From Achromobacter denitrificans NBRC 15125 (GTDB taxonomy: Bacteria > Pseudomonadota > Gammaproteobacteria > Burkholderiales > Burkholderiaceae_B): 64,000 nucleotides of DNA. Below, piece by piece: positions 44,872 through 55,353 of this stretch. The position numbers and the translations under genes are program-made. Each line of letters begins with the position of its first letter. Position 1 is the first letter of the stretch. Under the pieces are notes generated by a model. It ran no database searches, was not told the DNA's origin, and saw nothing but the letters and a program-made list of their open reading frames with translations. Location of the stretch: contig NZ_BCTQ01000001.1 in assembly GCF_001571365.1 (NCBI RefSeq), positions 372,001-436,000 of the forward strand, in the 5' to 3' direction.

Positions 44872-46065
44872 TCAGGCCGGCGTGACGGCGTCCCGGCCGT
44901 TGCGGGCCACGATCGCGCCGCCGGAAACCACCAGGCGGCGAGGCGCCCGCGTCACCACGGCTTCCGCCACGCAGCTCGCGTCGACCAGGACCAGGTCGGC
45001 GCGCGCGCCCGGCGCCAGGCCGTAATCGGCGAAACCACAGGCGCGCGCCGCGGCGGCGGTCACGCAATCGAAGGCCCATTCGACCTCGTCGTCGCGGCGC
45101 AGGTCGTTGCGCAGGCCGATCAACGTGGCGCGAGCCAGCATATCGGGGCTGCCGTAAGGCGTCCAGGTATCGCGGATACCGTCGTTGCCGCCGAAAATGG
45201 TAACGCCCGCCTCGCGGCATGCGCGCACGGGCGGCACCGGCCGCGAGGGCGGCGCCGTCGTCAGCAGCGCCACGTCCAGGGCGGCGAGCCGGCGCAGCAG
45301 CCCGTCCAGGCGCTTCGCGTCCACGCCGCCCAGACAGAAGGCGTGGCTGATGACGACCTTCCCGTACATGCCCAGCGCCTGGGTGCGGTCCAGGATCAGC
45401 TCCAGCGTGAACGCGCCGAGCTCGCCAGGTTCGTGCAGATGGATGTCCAGCGGCTTGCCGTGCTTGTCGGCGATGCCGAACAGCACGTCCAGCGAGCGGG
45501 CGGGATCGCGGTCGATGGCGGACGGGTCCAGCCCGCCCAGCGCGTCGGCGCCCGCCGCCAGCGCCTGGTCCAGCAGCTCCGCGGTGCCGGGCCGCACCAG
45601 CAGGCCGGACTGGGGAAAGGCCACCGTCTGGATCTCGACCCGGCCCGCCAGTTCCTGGCGCACCGCATGCACGCCGTCCAGGTGGCGCAATCCGGCGTCG
45701 GTATCGACGTCGACGTGGGTGCGGATGCGGGTCGTGCCTTCGCGCAGGAAGGCCAGCGCGAGCGCGCGCGCATGGCTGGCGGCGTCATGGCCGGTGCTGG
45801 CGCGCCATTGCCGTTCGTTGTGGATGCGGTCGGTCAGGGCCGACCCCACTTCGTTCACGTACCAAGGCGAACCCCAAGTGGTCTTGTCCAGGTGGGCATG
45901 GCCTTCGACCAGGCCGGGCAGCAGCAAGGCGCCCGCGCCGTCTTCCACGGCCATTCCGGGTTCGGCCGCAAGCGCCGGGCCGATCTGCCGGATGCGTCCG
46001 GCGCGCACCTGCACGTCCGCGATCGCATCCTGGACGCGGACATTCTTCAACAATAAGTCGGTCAT
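44872..46065 (-). CDS. Amidohydrolase, cytosine deaminase-like
   Basis: 397 residues. Metal site HAHLDKT (first two His) near residue 57, RTHVDVDTDAGL, HLHEPGE, SHAFCLGG and the late Asp in FGGNDGIRDTWTPYG, which matches the cytosine/isoguanine deaminase group of amidohydrolases. It probably deaminates or opens a cyclic amide or pyrimidine-type ring in the cytoplasm. It converges with the LysR gene at its 3' end (12-bp gap). No transporter is adjacent, so it may not belong to the enolase operon. Confidence 0.88.
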   Translation of the reverse strand: MTDLLLKNVRVQDAIADVQVRAGRIRQIGPALAAEPGMAVEDGAGALLLPGLVEGHAHLDKTTWGSPWYVNEVGSALTDRIHNERQWRASTGHDAASHARALALAFLREGTTRIRTHVDVDTDAGLRHLDGVHAVRQELAGRVEIQTVAFPQSGLLVRPGTAELLDQALAAGADALGGLDPSAIDRDPARSLDVLFGIADKHGKPLDIHLHEPGELGAFTLELILDRTQALGMYGKVVISHAFCLGGVDAKRLDGLLRRLAALDVALLTTAPPSRPVPPVRACREAGVTIFGGNDGIRDTWTPYGSPDMLARATLIGLRNDLRRDDEVEWAFDCVTAAAARACGFADYGLAPGARADLVLVDASCVAEAVVTRAPRRLVVSGGAIVARNGRDAVTPA

Positions 46066-46128
46066 GGTGGATTCCCAGGCTCCGCGCGGCCGCCGGCCGG
46101 GCGCGAGCCTGGCGCAACCGCCCAGGGC

Positions 46129-46326
46129 TCAGACTTGAGGCGGTTCGATCCAGAAGAAACGTTCGCCCTGGCGGACCATGTCGGCCACGCCTTCGGCGCC
46201 GATGCGGTAGTCCGTGCCCATGAGCGTGGCGCCGCCATCTTCATGGATATGGATGATGGCCAGCGGGTCGTTCGCCATGGTGTACCAGTAATACCCCGGC
46301 TTGAGATCATGCAGGTCTGTAGTCAT
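46129..46326 (-). CDS. Small conserved hypothetical protein
   Basis: 65 residues: MTTDLHDLKPGYYWYTMAND, then a segment with IHIHEDGGATLMGTDYRIGA and ending in WIEPPQV. The composition resembles a small soluble beta-sheet protein, perhaps phage-like or accessory. ATG 46326 chosen over an ATG 12 codons upstream because of composition; neither has a good ribosome binding site. It is upstream of the amidohydrolase on the same strand. I do not recognise a function. Confidence 0.55.
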   Translation of the reverse strand: MTTDLHDLKPGYYWYTMANDPLAIIHIHEDGGATLMGTDYRIGAEGVADMVRQGERFFWIEPPQV

Positions 46327-46517
46327 GCTTCGAGTATACAAACTTCCCCGCTCCGTATTCAAAAAGACACATTAAATCCGGGGGAGTGCCTGACATGAGG
46401 GGCGCGACACGGCATACTGCTCAGTGCCAGGCCCAAACCGCGCGCTGTCGGCATGCGTCGGCTGGGCAATTGCCGCAATGGCGCATATGCCTTGATCGTG
46501 AGAGGAACCGCGAGCGT

Positions 46518-47021
46518 ATGAAAAGGCAATCACTTCAATTCAGCGAACCGCTTAAACAGGCTGTCTTGAACGGCGGCAAAGTACAGAGCCGGCGCATATT
46601 GAAACCGCAGCCGAGCAAACCGACCACGGTCTGGTATGCCGACGCCTCGGATTCAGGAAGGTGGGTGGCCATGGGGCCTTCCCTGGATAATCCTTCCGAG
46701 CTGCGCCGCACCTCCAGCTGGGTCCGGTGTCCCTATGGGAAGTCGGGAGAAAGCATCGTCTTGACGGACGAAGCCGGCAATCCCTTCACCACGGCCGTGA
46801 TCGTGGGCGTGCGTATCCAGCGCCTGCAAAACCTGTCCGAGGCGGATGCCCGGGCCGAAGGCATACAGGCGCTGTACCAGTCGTCGTCCCTGCTGCCGGG
46901 CGTGCCCCTGCAGACCGCTTTCGCCCTGACGTGGTGCGAGCGCTACGGCTCGCATGCCTGGGCGGCCAATCCCTGGGTATGGGTGGTGGAGTTCCGCCGC
47001 CAGCAAGACCAGGAGGGCTGA
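46518..47021 (+). CDS. Orphan phage-type protein (ASCH-like, KQTRR-family start)
   Basis: 167 residues. The N-terminus MKRQSLQFSEPLKQAVLNGG followed by KVQSRRILKPQP follows the pattern of prophage proteins that begin with GPMV(R/K)AIL-GRKTQTRR-(V/I)-KP. The middle has WVRCPYGKSGESI, the LWVRE-like block, and LSEADARAEGIQ, also shared with that family (EDARAEG). The C-terminus has NPWVWVVEFRR (NPWVWVI-F typical). No other phage gene is nearby, so it is either a remnant or a domesticated copy. ATG 46518 follows GAGCG; the earlier frame is not conserved. Confidence 0.75.
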   Translation: MKRQSLQFSEPLKQAVLNGGKVQSRRILKPQPSKPTTVWYADASDSGRWVAMGPSLDNPSELRRTSSWVRCPYGKSGESIVLTDEAGNPFTTAVIVGVRIQRLQNLSEADARAEGIQALYQSSSLLPGVPLQTAFALTWCERYGSHAWAANPWVWVVEFRRQQDQEG

Positions 47022-47324
47022 GCCCCCACGCCGGTGGCGCATCCGCGCAACACCGTTACGCGCCGGCGGCCGCCGATAGTGACCGTCTGTAACTCCCCGC
47101 CCCGGCTTCACCGCATTCCAGCCGATTTCAATCCATTTCAACGCTAGCACCGTCATAGCGGGGCCCCGGTGCTGCAAGGCAGCAACCGATGGCCGATTTC
47201 TTTGGGGACAGTTGCGGATTGTCGCGATTGACGCCGACCCGCTTACGAATGGCTGATGAAAAAGGCCGAAAATGGACTCAACGAATACTCAACTTTGCTG
47301 CGTCACGCAGTAGGCAGGTGCAAC
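47022..47324. other. Intergenic region with no recognised gene
   Basis: 303 bp between the phage-type gene and a secreted Pro/Tyr-rich protein. No open frame of credible composition, tRNA or repeat is visible. It should carry the promoter of the gene at 47325. Confidence 0.4.
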
Positions 47325-47654
47325 ATGAAAAAATGGCTTATCGCTGGTGTCGGTGCCGCGGGTCTGCTGATCTCAAGCGCCGCCTTGGCCAGAGTGGACG
47401 TCGGCATTTCCATCGGCGTGCCGGGCGTGATCTATCCCGCGCCGGTGTACGTGGCGCCCCAACCCGTCTACGTGCCGCCGCCTCCGCCGGTTTATTACCG
47501 CCCCGCGCCGGTCTACGTGGCGCCTCCGGTGGTTTATCCCGCGCCCGTCTATTATCGCGGCGGTGGCGGTCGTTATTATGACCGCGGGTATTACCATGGC
47601 CGCGGCCACGGGCATGGCCACTATCGCGGCCGTGGGCACGGCGACCGCGACTGA
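47325..47654 (+). CDS. Secreted Pro/Tyr/Val-rich and Gly/His-rich small protein
   Basis: 109 residues. Signal peptide MKKWLIAGVGAAGLLISSAA. Residues 35-75 repeat P-V-Y-V-(A/P)-P units (PAPVYVAPQPVYVPPPPPVY), and residues 78-109 are Gly/His/Tyr/Arg-rich (YYHGRGHGHGHYRGRGHGDR), perhaps metal-binding. ATG 47325 begins the signal sequence. Such PXV-rich proteins are frequent in Burkholderiales, usually of unknown function, at the envelope. Followed by a good terminator, so a monocistronic gene. Confidence 0.85.
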   Translation: MKKWLIAGVGAAGLLISSAALARVDVGISIGVPGVIYPAPVYVAPQPVYVPPPPPVYYRPAPVYVAPPVVYPAPVYYRGGGGRYYDRGYYHGRGHGHGHYRGRGHGDRD

Positions 47655-47678
47655 GCCCGCCCGCAAGGCTGAAAATAC

Positions 47679-47708
47679 AAAGGCCACTCTCGCGAGTGGC
47701 CTTTTTTT
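47679..47708 (+). terminator. Rho-independent terminator of the Pro/Tyr-rich protein gene
   Basis: Stem AAAGGCCACTC/GAGTGGCCTTT with a TCGC loop and a run of seven T, 25 bp past the stop codon. Confidence 0.92.
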
Positions 47709-47766
47709 CGCCGCCGGGCGATGCCGGGGCAGTGAGGGCATGTCCGGTGCCCTGCTTGGCATTCCG

Positions 47767-47925
47767 TCAGGCCACCGGGGGCTGGACGGGTTTTCCGGCC
47801 AGCACGGCCGGTTGCTGCGGCGCCTGCTTGGCCTTGCCGTCGGCCCAACGGGGCGCTTCCTGGACGAGGTCGATCCATCGGCGGGGTGCGCTCGACGCCC
47901 GCCACCAGCCATTATGCGGACGCAT
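47767..47925 (-). CDS. Small hypothetical protein
   Basis: 52 residues beginning MRPHNGWWRASSAPRRWIDL with a Pro/Gln-rich end. It starts 14 bp inside the 3' end of the preceding reverse gene (47912), a spacing typical of coupled genes. I recognise no family. Small size and the lack of a clear ribosome binding site leave it uncertain. Confidence 0.4.
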   Translation of the reverse strand: MRPHNGWWRASSAPRRWIDLVQEAPRWADGKAKQAPQQPAVLAGKPVQPPVA

Positions 47926-48160
47926 GAGCAAACTCCGGTTCACCGTTGAAACGCACGCCATTGATGCCCTGGAACAACTGCAGGCTCTCTTGTTCCGCTT
48001 CCTGCAGATCCGTGAACGGCGCCTGTCCGGGCACAGTCCAGCATTTTTCCGGCGCGGTACCGCCGATCCGGCGGGTCCATATCTGCACGCGGTAGCCCTG
48101 GTCGTCTTCGCGAGCCACGGAGCATCTCACACGAAAATCTCCAATCATTCTTGAAGTCAT
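47912..48160 (-). CDS. Small hypothetical protein
   Basis: 82 residues, MTSRMIGDFRVRCSVAREDD at the start, and no known motif; the pattern of alternating charged and aromatic residues suggests a small beta-rich protein. AAGGAG seven bases before ATG 48160 supports this start over one 15 codons earlier. It is the first of two small overlapping reverse-strand genes. The A+T-rich segment before it (48165-48280) would hold a promoter. Confidence 0.6.
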   Translation of the reverse strand: MTSRMIGDFRVRCSVAREDDQGYRVQIWTRRIGGTAPEKCWTVPGQAPFTDLQEAEQESLQLFQGINGVRFNGEPEFAHASA

Positions 48161-48324
48161 GGACAACTCCTTGTTATATAAGTGAATGAAGCGTGTAGAA
48201 CACAACGTGTATTGTGCCGTAACTATCCGGCCCTTTTATTGGATTACACAATTGCTCACATCATAATCAGACACTCATGTCGTCAGGTTAATGCCCCAAA
48301 ACGACAGGAATATGTCGCTATGAT

Positions 48325-48352
48325 AAAAAAAAACGGAGCCCGAGGGCTCCGT
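48325..48352 (-). terminator. Rho-independent terminator of serS
   Basis: The stem ACGGAGCC/GGCTCCGT is followed on the reverse strand by a run of nine T, 39 bp past the serS stop. Confidence 0.92.
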
Positions 48353-48390
48353 CTTTTTATCCTCCGAATGGCGGATGGACACCTCAGGCG

Positions 48391-49779
<1,389 letters not shown>

Positions 49780-51120
49780 TTACCGTTTCTTGGCACGTTC
49801 CTGCGCGTCCAGCTCGCGCAGGAATGCCAGCTTTTGCTGGATTTTAGCCTCCAGGCCGCGATCGGTCGGCCGATAGAAGGAGGGATTCAGTCCGTCCGGG
49901 AAATATTGCTCGGCGGCGGCGTAGCCGTGGGGCTCGTCGTGCGCGTAGCGATAGGCCTTCCCATGGCCCAACTGCTTCATCAGTTTGGTGGGCGCGTTGC
50001 GCAGGTGGATGGGCACCGGCGCGCTGCCGTGCTCGGCCGCGAACTTGCGCGCCTGGTTGTAGGCGTTGTAGACGGCGTTCGACTTGGCCGCGCAGGCCAT
50101 GTAGACCACCGCCTGCGCCAGCGCCAGCTCGCCTTCCGGCGAGCCCAGGCGCTCGTAGATGTCGGCGCCGTTGACGGCCAGGTCGGTGGCGCGCGGATCG
50201 GCCAGGCCGATGTCCTCCACCGCCATGCGCACCAGGCGGCGCGACAGGTACTTGGGATCCGCGCCGCCGTCGATCATGCGGCAGAACCAGTACAGCGCGG
50301 CATCCGGATTGGAGCCGCGCACCGACTTGTGCAAGGCGCTGATCTGGTCGTAGAAGGCGTCCCCGCCCTTGTCGAAGCGGCGCAGGTTCTGCGACAGCGA
50401 GATTTCCAGCCAGGCCGCGTCCACCGTGTCGCGGCCGGCCGCCTGCGCGGATTCGGCCACCACTTCCACCGCGCTGATCAGGCGGCGCGCGTCGCCGTCG
50501 GCCCAGGCCGCCAGCTGCTCGCGCGCGTCGGCCGCGATGCGGATGATCTCGCCCTCTTCCCGCCCTTCGTTCAGGGCCTGTTCGGACCGATCGACCAGCA
50601 ATTGCAGTTCTTCGGGCGTCAGCGATTGCAGCACGTAGACGCGCGCCCGCGACAACAGCGCCGAATTGACCTCGAAGGAAGGGTTCTCCGTGGTCGCGCC
50701 GATGAAGGTGAACAGCCCGCTTTCCACGTAGGGCAGGAAGGCGTCCTGCTGGGCCTTGTTGAAGCGATGCACCTCATCGACGAAGAGGATGGTGCGGCGC
50801 CCCTGGCCCTGCGCCACCTGGGCCACCGTGACCGCGTCGCGGATGTCCTTGACCCCGCCCAGCACCGCCGAAATGGCGATGAACTGGGCATCGAAGCCGT
50901 CGGCCATCAGGCGGGCCAGCGTGGTCTTGCCCACGCCCGGCGGCCCCCAGAAGATCATGGAGTGCGGGCGGCCCGATTCGAACGCGACGCGCAGCGGCTT
51001 GTCCGGACCCAGCAGGTGCGACTGCCCGACCACGTCGGACAGGGTGCGCGGGCGCAGCCGTTCGGCCAGGGGCACGTAGGGCCGATGCGCGGGATCGGCC
51101 GCGAAGAGATCGTTGCTCAT
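49780..51120 (-). CDS. rarA: Replication-associated recombination protein RarA (MgsA) ATPase
   Basis: 446 residues. Clamp-loader-like AAA+ core: [16 protein letters not shown] start, Walker [16 protein letters not shown] (about 57-71), Walker [17 protein letters not shown] and sensor 1 [14 protein letters not shown], then the tetramerisation domain with [20 protein letters not shown] and [19 protein letters not shown]. It works at stalled replication forks. Located between serS and a nitrilase-family gene; in related genomes lolA normally lies next to it. Confidence 0.96.
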   Translation of the reverse strand: MSNDLFAADPAHRPYVPLAERLRPRTLSDVVGQSHLLGPDKPLRVAFESGRPHSMIFWGPPGVGKTTLARLMADGFDAQFIAISAVLGGVKDIRDAVTVAQVAQGQGRRTILFVDEVHRFNKAQQDAFLPYVESGLFTFIGATTENPSFEVNSALLSRARVYVLQSLTPEELQLLVDRSEQALNEGREEGEIIRIAADAREQLAAWADGDARRLISAVEVVAESAQAAGRDTVDAAWLEISLSQNLRRFDKGGDAFYDQISALHKSVRGSNPDAALYWFCRMIDGGADPKYLSRRLVRMAVEDIGLADPRATDLAVNGADIYERLGSPEGELALAQAVVYMACAAKSNAVYNAYNQARKFAAEHGSAPVPIHLRNAPTKLMKQLGHGKAYRYAHDEPHGYAAAEQYFPDGLNPSFYRPTDRGLEAKIQQKLAFLRELDAQERAKKR

Positions 51121-51197
51121 TAGCAGCAGATGGGGGGAAACAGCGAGTAAATCAAGACAGCATTACACCATGACAGGCGTATCCGCCGCCCGTCCCC

Positions 51198-51989
51198 CTA
51201 GGCCAGCTCGGGCGGCGCGAAGCGGCGGTTGGCCAGCACCGGCAGCACCTTGCGCGCATGGGCCAGGCGTTCGGGGTCGATATCGGCGAATACCAGCGCC
51301 GGCGCCTCGCCCGCGCGCGCCGTTACCACGCCCAGCGGATCCACCACCATGCTGCAGCCGATATTGCGCTCGCCGCATTCGCCCGTGGCGGCCACGTAGC
51401 AGGTGTTCTCCAGCGCGCGGGCGGTAACCAGCACCTCCCAGTGCTTTTCCTTCAACGGGCCGCGCACCCAGGCGGCCGGCAGCACCAGCAGGTCGGCGCC
51501 GTCCAGCGCCAGGCGGCGGGCGAGTTCGGGGAAGCGCACGTCATAGCAGGTCATCAGGCCCACGCGCAGCCCGCCGATGTCCAGCAGGGGCGGGATTTCC
51601 CCGCCAGGCGTGACATTGGTGGATTCCTTCATGGTGAAGGCGTCGTACAGGTGCAGCTTGCGGTATTGCGACAGGATCTTGCCGTCGCGCAGGGTGACCA
51701 GCGTGTTCCACACGCGCCCTTCCCCCGTCGGGACGTGGACGCACATCATCGTGGCCAGCTGCGACCCCCGGCTGGCTTCCAGCAGCCGGCTCATGAAAGG
51801 GCCGTCCAGCGGCTGCGCGGCCTTCAGCACGATCTGCGGATCGGTGATGTCGCGCGCCAGGATGCCCTCGGGCAGGACCAGCAGGCCGGCGCCGCCCGCG
51901 CGGGCGCGCTCCATCAGATCGATGCAGACCTGCGCGTTTTCTTCCCAGACCCGGCTGACGGCGAACTGGCCCAAGGCAACTTTCAGCAT
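51198..51989 (-). CDS. Carbon-nitrogen hydrolase (omega-amidase/Nit-like)
   Basis: 263 residues. Catalytic Glu41 in LVLPEGIL, Lys in YRKLHLYDAF and Cys in LMTCYDVRFPELAR. The YRKLHLYD and CYDVRFPE signatures place it with Nit1/YafV-type amidases (deaminated glutathione amidase or omega-amidase), not with the two nitrilases elsewhere in the window. Cytoplasmic. It is 77 bp upstream of rarA on the same strand and divergent from the D-amino-acid cluster; it may take part in amide release there, but this is conjecture. Confidence 0.88.
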   Translation of the reverse strand: MLKVALGQFAVSRVWEENAQVCIDLMERARAGGAGLLVLPEGILARDITDPQIVLKAAQPLDGPFMSRLLEASRGSQLATMMCVHVPTGEGRVWNTLVTLRDGKILSQYRKLHLYDAFTMKESTNVTPGGEIPPLLDIGGLRVGLMTCYDVRFPELARRLALDGADLLVLPAAWVRGPLKEKHWEVLVTARALENTCYVAATGECGERNIGCSMVVDPLGVVTARAGEAPALVFADIDPERLAHARKVLPVLANRRFAPPELA

Positions 51990-52142
51990 GACTCTTCCTT
52001 TTCCTTTCTCGTTTTCCTATTGTCGCGCCAACCGTCGCCGCGTGCCGACTACGGGAAACTCCTAGCTCCCGTCTGTAAATTTCTTTCAGGATAATGAAAA
52101 AAATCCGATTTGACGGTAAATATTTTCCATAACAGGCGCCCC

Positions 52143-53411
52143 ATGATGAACGCTTCCTCTCCCGCCGCCCCGCTGGACCCCAACGGCAAAGGCCTGGGCG
52201 CCTTCCCCGAGTCCTGTACCACCGCGGGCGTCGCGGCGCTGCGTTGGAATCTGCTCCGCGAAGACGTCAGCCTGCCCGTGGCCGTGCTGTACGAGGCCCG
52301 CGTGCGGCACAACCTGCAATGGATGCAGCGCTTCATGGAGGCCTACCAGGTCAAGCTGGCGCCGCACGGCAAGACCACCATGAGCCCGGCCCTGTTCAAA
52401 CGCCAGATCGACAACGGCGCCTGGGGCATCACGCTGGCCACCGCGCCGCAGGTCCTGGCCGCGTACCGGCACGGCATCCGCAAGATCCTGATGGCGAACC
52501 AGCTGGTCGGCCGCGCCAACATGGCCATCATCGCGCAACTCTTGCGCGACCCCGCCTTCACCTACTGCTGCATCGTGGACTCCGCCGCCAACGCGGCCCA
52601 GTTGGGCGCCTACTTCGGCGAACAGGGCCTGGTGCTGCCCGTGCTGATCGAGCTGGGTCCCGCCGGCGGCCGCACCGGCGTGCGCAACGAGGCGCAGCTG
52701 CAGGCCGTGGCGGATGAAATCGGCCGCTGGCCGGGGCTGGCGCTGGCCGGCATCGAAGTCTATGAAGGCGTGCTGCAGGAAGAAGGCGCCATCCGCGCCT
52801 TCCTGCGCCGCGCCACGGATGCACTGCGCGGCTTGGCCGCCGCCGGCCGCCTGCGCAAGAGCGGCCCGGCGCTGATTTCCGGCGCAGGCTCCGCGTGGTT
52901 CGACGTGGTCGCCGAGGAATTCTCTCAGCTCGACATCGGCGCGCCGCTGGAAATCGTGCTGCGTCCGGGCTGCTACCTGTCGCACGACGTGGGCATCTAC
53001 CGCTCGGCGGCCGAACGCATCAACGCGCACAACCCCGTCGCCCGGAAAATGGAGCCTGGCCTGCAACCCGCCCTGCAGGTCTGGGCCTATGTGCAATCGC
53101 TGCCCGAGCCGGGCCGCGCCATCGTCGCGATGGGCAAGCGCGACGCCGCCTTCGACGCCGGCCTGCCCACGCCCGCCCTGCTCTACCGTCCCGGCGCGCA
53201 GGCGCCCGGCGCCGCGCCCGCCCACTGGAAGCTCACGGCCATGATGGACCAGCACGCTTTCATGCAGATCGGCGAAGGCGACGACATCCAGGTCGGCGAC
53301 ATGATCGCCTTCGATATCTCCCATCCCTGCCTGACCTTCGACAAGTGGCGCCAGGTGCTGCTGGTCGACGAGCAATACCACGTGACCGACGTGGCCGACA
53401 CATTTTTCTGA
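52143..53411 (+). CDS. D-serine-deaminase-like PLP protein (amino acid deaminase, alanine racemase N-domain)
   Basis: 422 residues. Fold-type III PLP barrel: Schiff-base Lys77 in KLAPHGKTTMSP, then IELGPAGGRTGVR and the glycine loop ISGAGSAWFD, and a C-terminal domain with the zinc-type ligands of DSD1-family enzymes (DQHAFMQIGEG and HPCLTFDKW). Such enzymes dehydrate D-serine or D-threonine or deaminate other D-amino acids to the keto acid via an unstable enamine. ATG 52143 chosen; an ATG 11 codons earlier lacks homology. First gene of the forward cluster, with RidA at its end to clear enamines. Confidence 0.85.
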   Translation: MMNASSPAAPLDPNGKGLGAFPESCTTAGVAALRWNLLREDVSLPVAVLYEARVRHNLQWMQRFMEAYQVKLAPHGKTTMSPALFKRQIDNGAWGITLATAPQVLAAYRHGIRKILMANQLVGRANMAIIAQLLRDPAFTYCCIVDSAANAAQLGAYFGEQGLVLPVLIELGPAGGRTGVRNEAQLQAVADEIGRWPGLALAGIEVYEGVLQEEGAIRAFLRRATDALRGLAAAGRLRKSGPALISGAGSAWFDVVAEEFSQLDIGAPLEIVLRPGCYLSHDVGIYRSAAERINAHNPVARKMEPGLQPALQVWAYVQSLPEPGRAIVAMGKRDAAFDAGLPTPALLYRPGAQAPGAAPAHWKLTAMMDQHAFMQIGEGDDIQVGDMIAFDISHPCLTFDKWRQVLLVDEQYHVTDVADTFF

Positions 53412-53456
53412 AGCGCCGCAGCACCGTTCCGACCCGATACACCCGCGACACTTTTT

Positions 53457-53531
53457 GCCGCCGGGCCGCCCCAAGGCAAGCCCCCTCCCCGGGGGCCGCA
53501 AGCCAAAGGCGCAGCAAGGGGGCATTTTCGA
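53457..53531 (+). repeat. REP-like GC-rich intergenic repeat, possible terminator
   Basis: Contains CCGGGCCGCCCCAAGGCAAG, then CCCCCTCCCCGGGGG and GCGCAGCAAGGGGGCATTTTC. GCCCCC can pair with GGGGGC followed by ATTTT, so it may work as a terminator between the deaminase and transporter genes. Stretches of this type are widespread between genes in Bordetella and Burkholderia-like genomes. Confidence 0.55.
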
Positions 53532-53561
53532 CCCTCTGTTTTTGACCCTCTGGAGAGAGAC

Positions 53562-55121
53562 ATGAACTTCCGCACCTCCCGGCGAGGCGGTGGGCTCAAT
53601 AGCCTGCTGCTGGCCGGCGCAATTGGCTTGACCGCTTTGTCGACCCCCGCCCTCTGTGCCGAGCCCGTCAAGGGAGGCACGATCTCGGTCGCCACCATCG
53701 GCGAGCCGCCGACGCTGGACCCGATGACCAGCACCGCCGATCTGGTGGGCATCCTGACCCAGCATTTCTTCGAAACGCTGTACACCTTCGACGGCAAGTG
53801 GAACCTGACGCCGCTCTTGGCCGACAAGCTGCCCGAGGTCTCGGCCGATGGCCTGACCTACACGATCCCGCTGCGCCAGGGCATCACCTTCCATGACGGC
53901 TCCAAGATGGACTCGTCGGACGTGCTGGCCTCGCTCAAGCGCTGGACCGAGACCGCCACGCGCGGCAAGATGGCCGCGAAGATCATCGCCGGCATGGAAG
54001 CGCCGGACGCCAACACCATTCGCATCACGCTCAAGGAGCCCTACGCGCCCCTGACCGCGCTGCTGGCGATGAACAACAGCGCCGCCATCATCATGCCCAA
54101 GGCCAAGATCGCCCCGACGCTGACCGAATTCGTGGGCACCGGCCCCTATCAGCTGAAGAGCCGCGTTCCCGACCAGTACATCCAGCTGGTCCGCTTCGAC
54201 GGCTACAAGCAACGCGAAGGCGAGCCCGACGGCTACGGCGGCGCGCGCAAACAGTATCTGGACGAGATCCGTTTCGTGCCGGTCAGCAACGCCAACACCC
54301 GCGTCGAAAGCGCGGTGGCCGGCCAGTTCGACTACGTCGACTCGCTGCCGGTGGAGTCGCTGCCCAAGCTCAAGAACGGCCGCTCCGACCCGGTCATGCT
54401 CAAGCCCTTCGGCTGGCCGCGCCTGGTGCTCAACACCAAGCAGGGCATCATGTCCAACCTGGCGGTCCGCCAGGCCGTGCAGCTGGCGCTCAATGAAGAG
54501 GACATGCTGTACGCGGCCTTCGGCAACAAGGACTTCTACAAGCTAAACGGCGACCTCTATCCGGAAGGCTACCCCTGGGCCACGTCGCTGGGCAGCAAGG
54601 TCTACAACAAGGCCGACGCCGCGGCCGCCAAGAAACTGGTGGACGGCGCCAACCTGCAGGACCGCAAGATCCGCATCCTGACCAGCCAGCAATACGAGTT
54701 CCACTACAAGATGGCGCTGGTGGCCGCCGAATACCTGAAAGCCGCCGGTTTCACCGTGGACATGCAGGTCGTGGACTGGGCCACCCTGACCCAGCGCCGC
54801 CAGGATCCGGCCGTGTGGGACATCTTCATTACCCACAGCCCCTTCCTGCCCGAACCCGCCCTGATCGACTTCCCGTCCAAGGATGCGCCGGGCTGGTGGG
54901 ACACCCCGCGCCGCAACGAAGTGCTGGGCGCCTTCAACCAGGCCCGCACCCAGGAAGAACGCGTGAAGCGCTGGGGCGACGTGCAGCAGGCCGTGTACGA
55001 CGAAGTGCCGTTCATCAAGGTTGGCGACTTCAACGCGCAGGCCGCCCGCTCGCCGTCGCTGCAAGGCAGCAAGGCCGTGCCGTGGCCGTACTTCTGGAAC
55101 GCCTGGAAGTCGGCGAAGTAA
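53562..55121 (+). CDS. Peptide/opine ABC transporter substrate-binding protein (family 5)
   Basis: 519 residues. Signal peptide of about 33 residues ending LCA, then the SBP_bac_5 fold: GEPPTLDPMTSTADLVGI near residue 47, LLADKLPEVSADGLTYTIPL, FHDGSKMDSSDVLASLKRW and VRQAVQLALNEEDML. It captures oligopeptides or related compounds in the periplasm for the permeases downstream. Here the substrate is likely a D-amino-acid-containing peptide or N-acyl-D-amino acid, judging from the neighbouring enzymes. A palindromic repeat of 186 bp separates it from the permease genes. Confidence 0.95.
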   Translation: MNFRTSRRGGGLNSLLLAGAIGLTALSTPALCAEPVKGGTISVATIGEPPTLDPMTSTADLVGILTQHFFETLYTFDGKWNLTPLLADKLPEVSADGLTYTIPLRQGITFHDGSKMDSSDVLASLKRWTETATRGKMAAKIIAGMEAPDANTIRITLKEPYAPLTALLAMNNSAAIIMPKAKIAPTLTEFVGTGPYQLKSRVPDQYIQLVRFDGYKQREGEPDGYGGARKQYLDEIRFVPVSNANTRVESAVAGQFDYVDSLPVESLPKLKNGRSDPVMLKPFGWPRLVLNTKQGIMSNLAVRQAVQLALNEEDMLYAAFGNKDFYKLNGDLYPEGYPWATSLGSKVYNKADAAAAKKLVDGANLQDRKIRILTSQQYEFHYKMALVAAEYLKAAGFTVDMQVVDWATLTQRRQDPAVWDIFITHSPFLPEPALIDFPSKDAPGWWDTPRRNEVLGAFNQARTQEERVKRWGDVQQAVYDEVPFIKVGDFNAQAARSPSLQGSKAVPWPYFWNAWKSAK

Positions 55122-55141
55122 ATCTGACGAATGGAGGCATG

Positions 55142-55327
55142 CGTAGGATGGGTGGAGCGCGGCAGTTCCTAGGCAAGAACCCTGGTCCCCAGCGCGCGAA
55201 ACCCATGCGGCCGTGGGCAGACGGTGCCCTGCAGCGGCCGGAAAACACGCTCTTGCGGCAGCATGGGTTTCGCGCGCTGGATACTTGAGTTCTTCCTTAA
55301 GAACTCTCGCGCTCCACCCATCCTACG
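55142..55327. repeat. Palindromic interspersed element, copy B (186 bp)
   Basis: Outer inverted ends CGTAGGATGGGTGGAGCGCG and CGCGCTCCACCCATCCTACG. The left inner arm has GCAGTTCCTAGG; the right has CTTAAGAACTCTC. The centre has inverted AACCCATGCGGCC and GCATGGGTTTCGCGC. It lies inside the ABC operon between the binding protein and the first permease, so it will be transcribed and can fold as a very stable hairpin. Confidence 0.9.
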
Positions 55328-55353
55328 CCCGGATATTTTTTAGGACATTCACC

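Noticed and set aside
52086-54212. A 708-codon reverse frame opposite the deaminase and binding-protein genes
   Set aside because: Antisense to two genes with intact catalytic or transport motifs.
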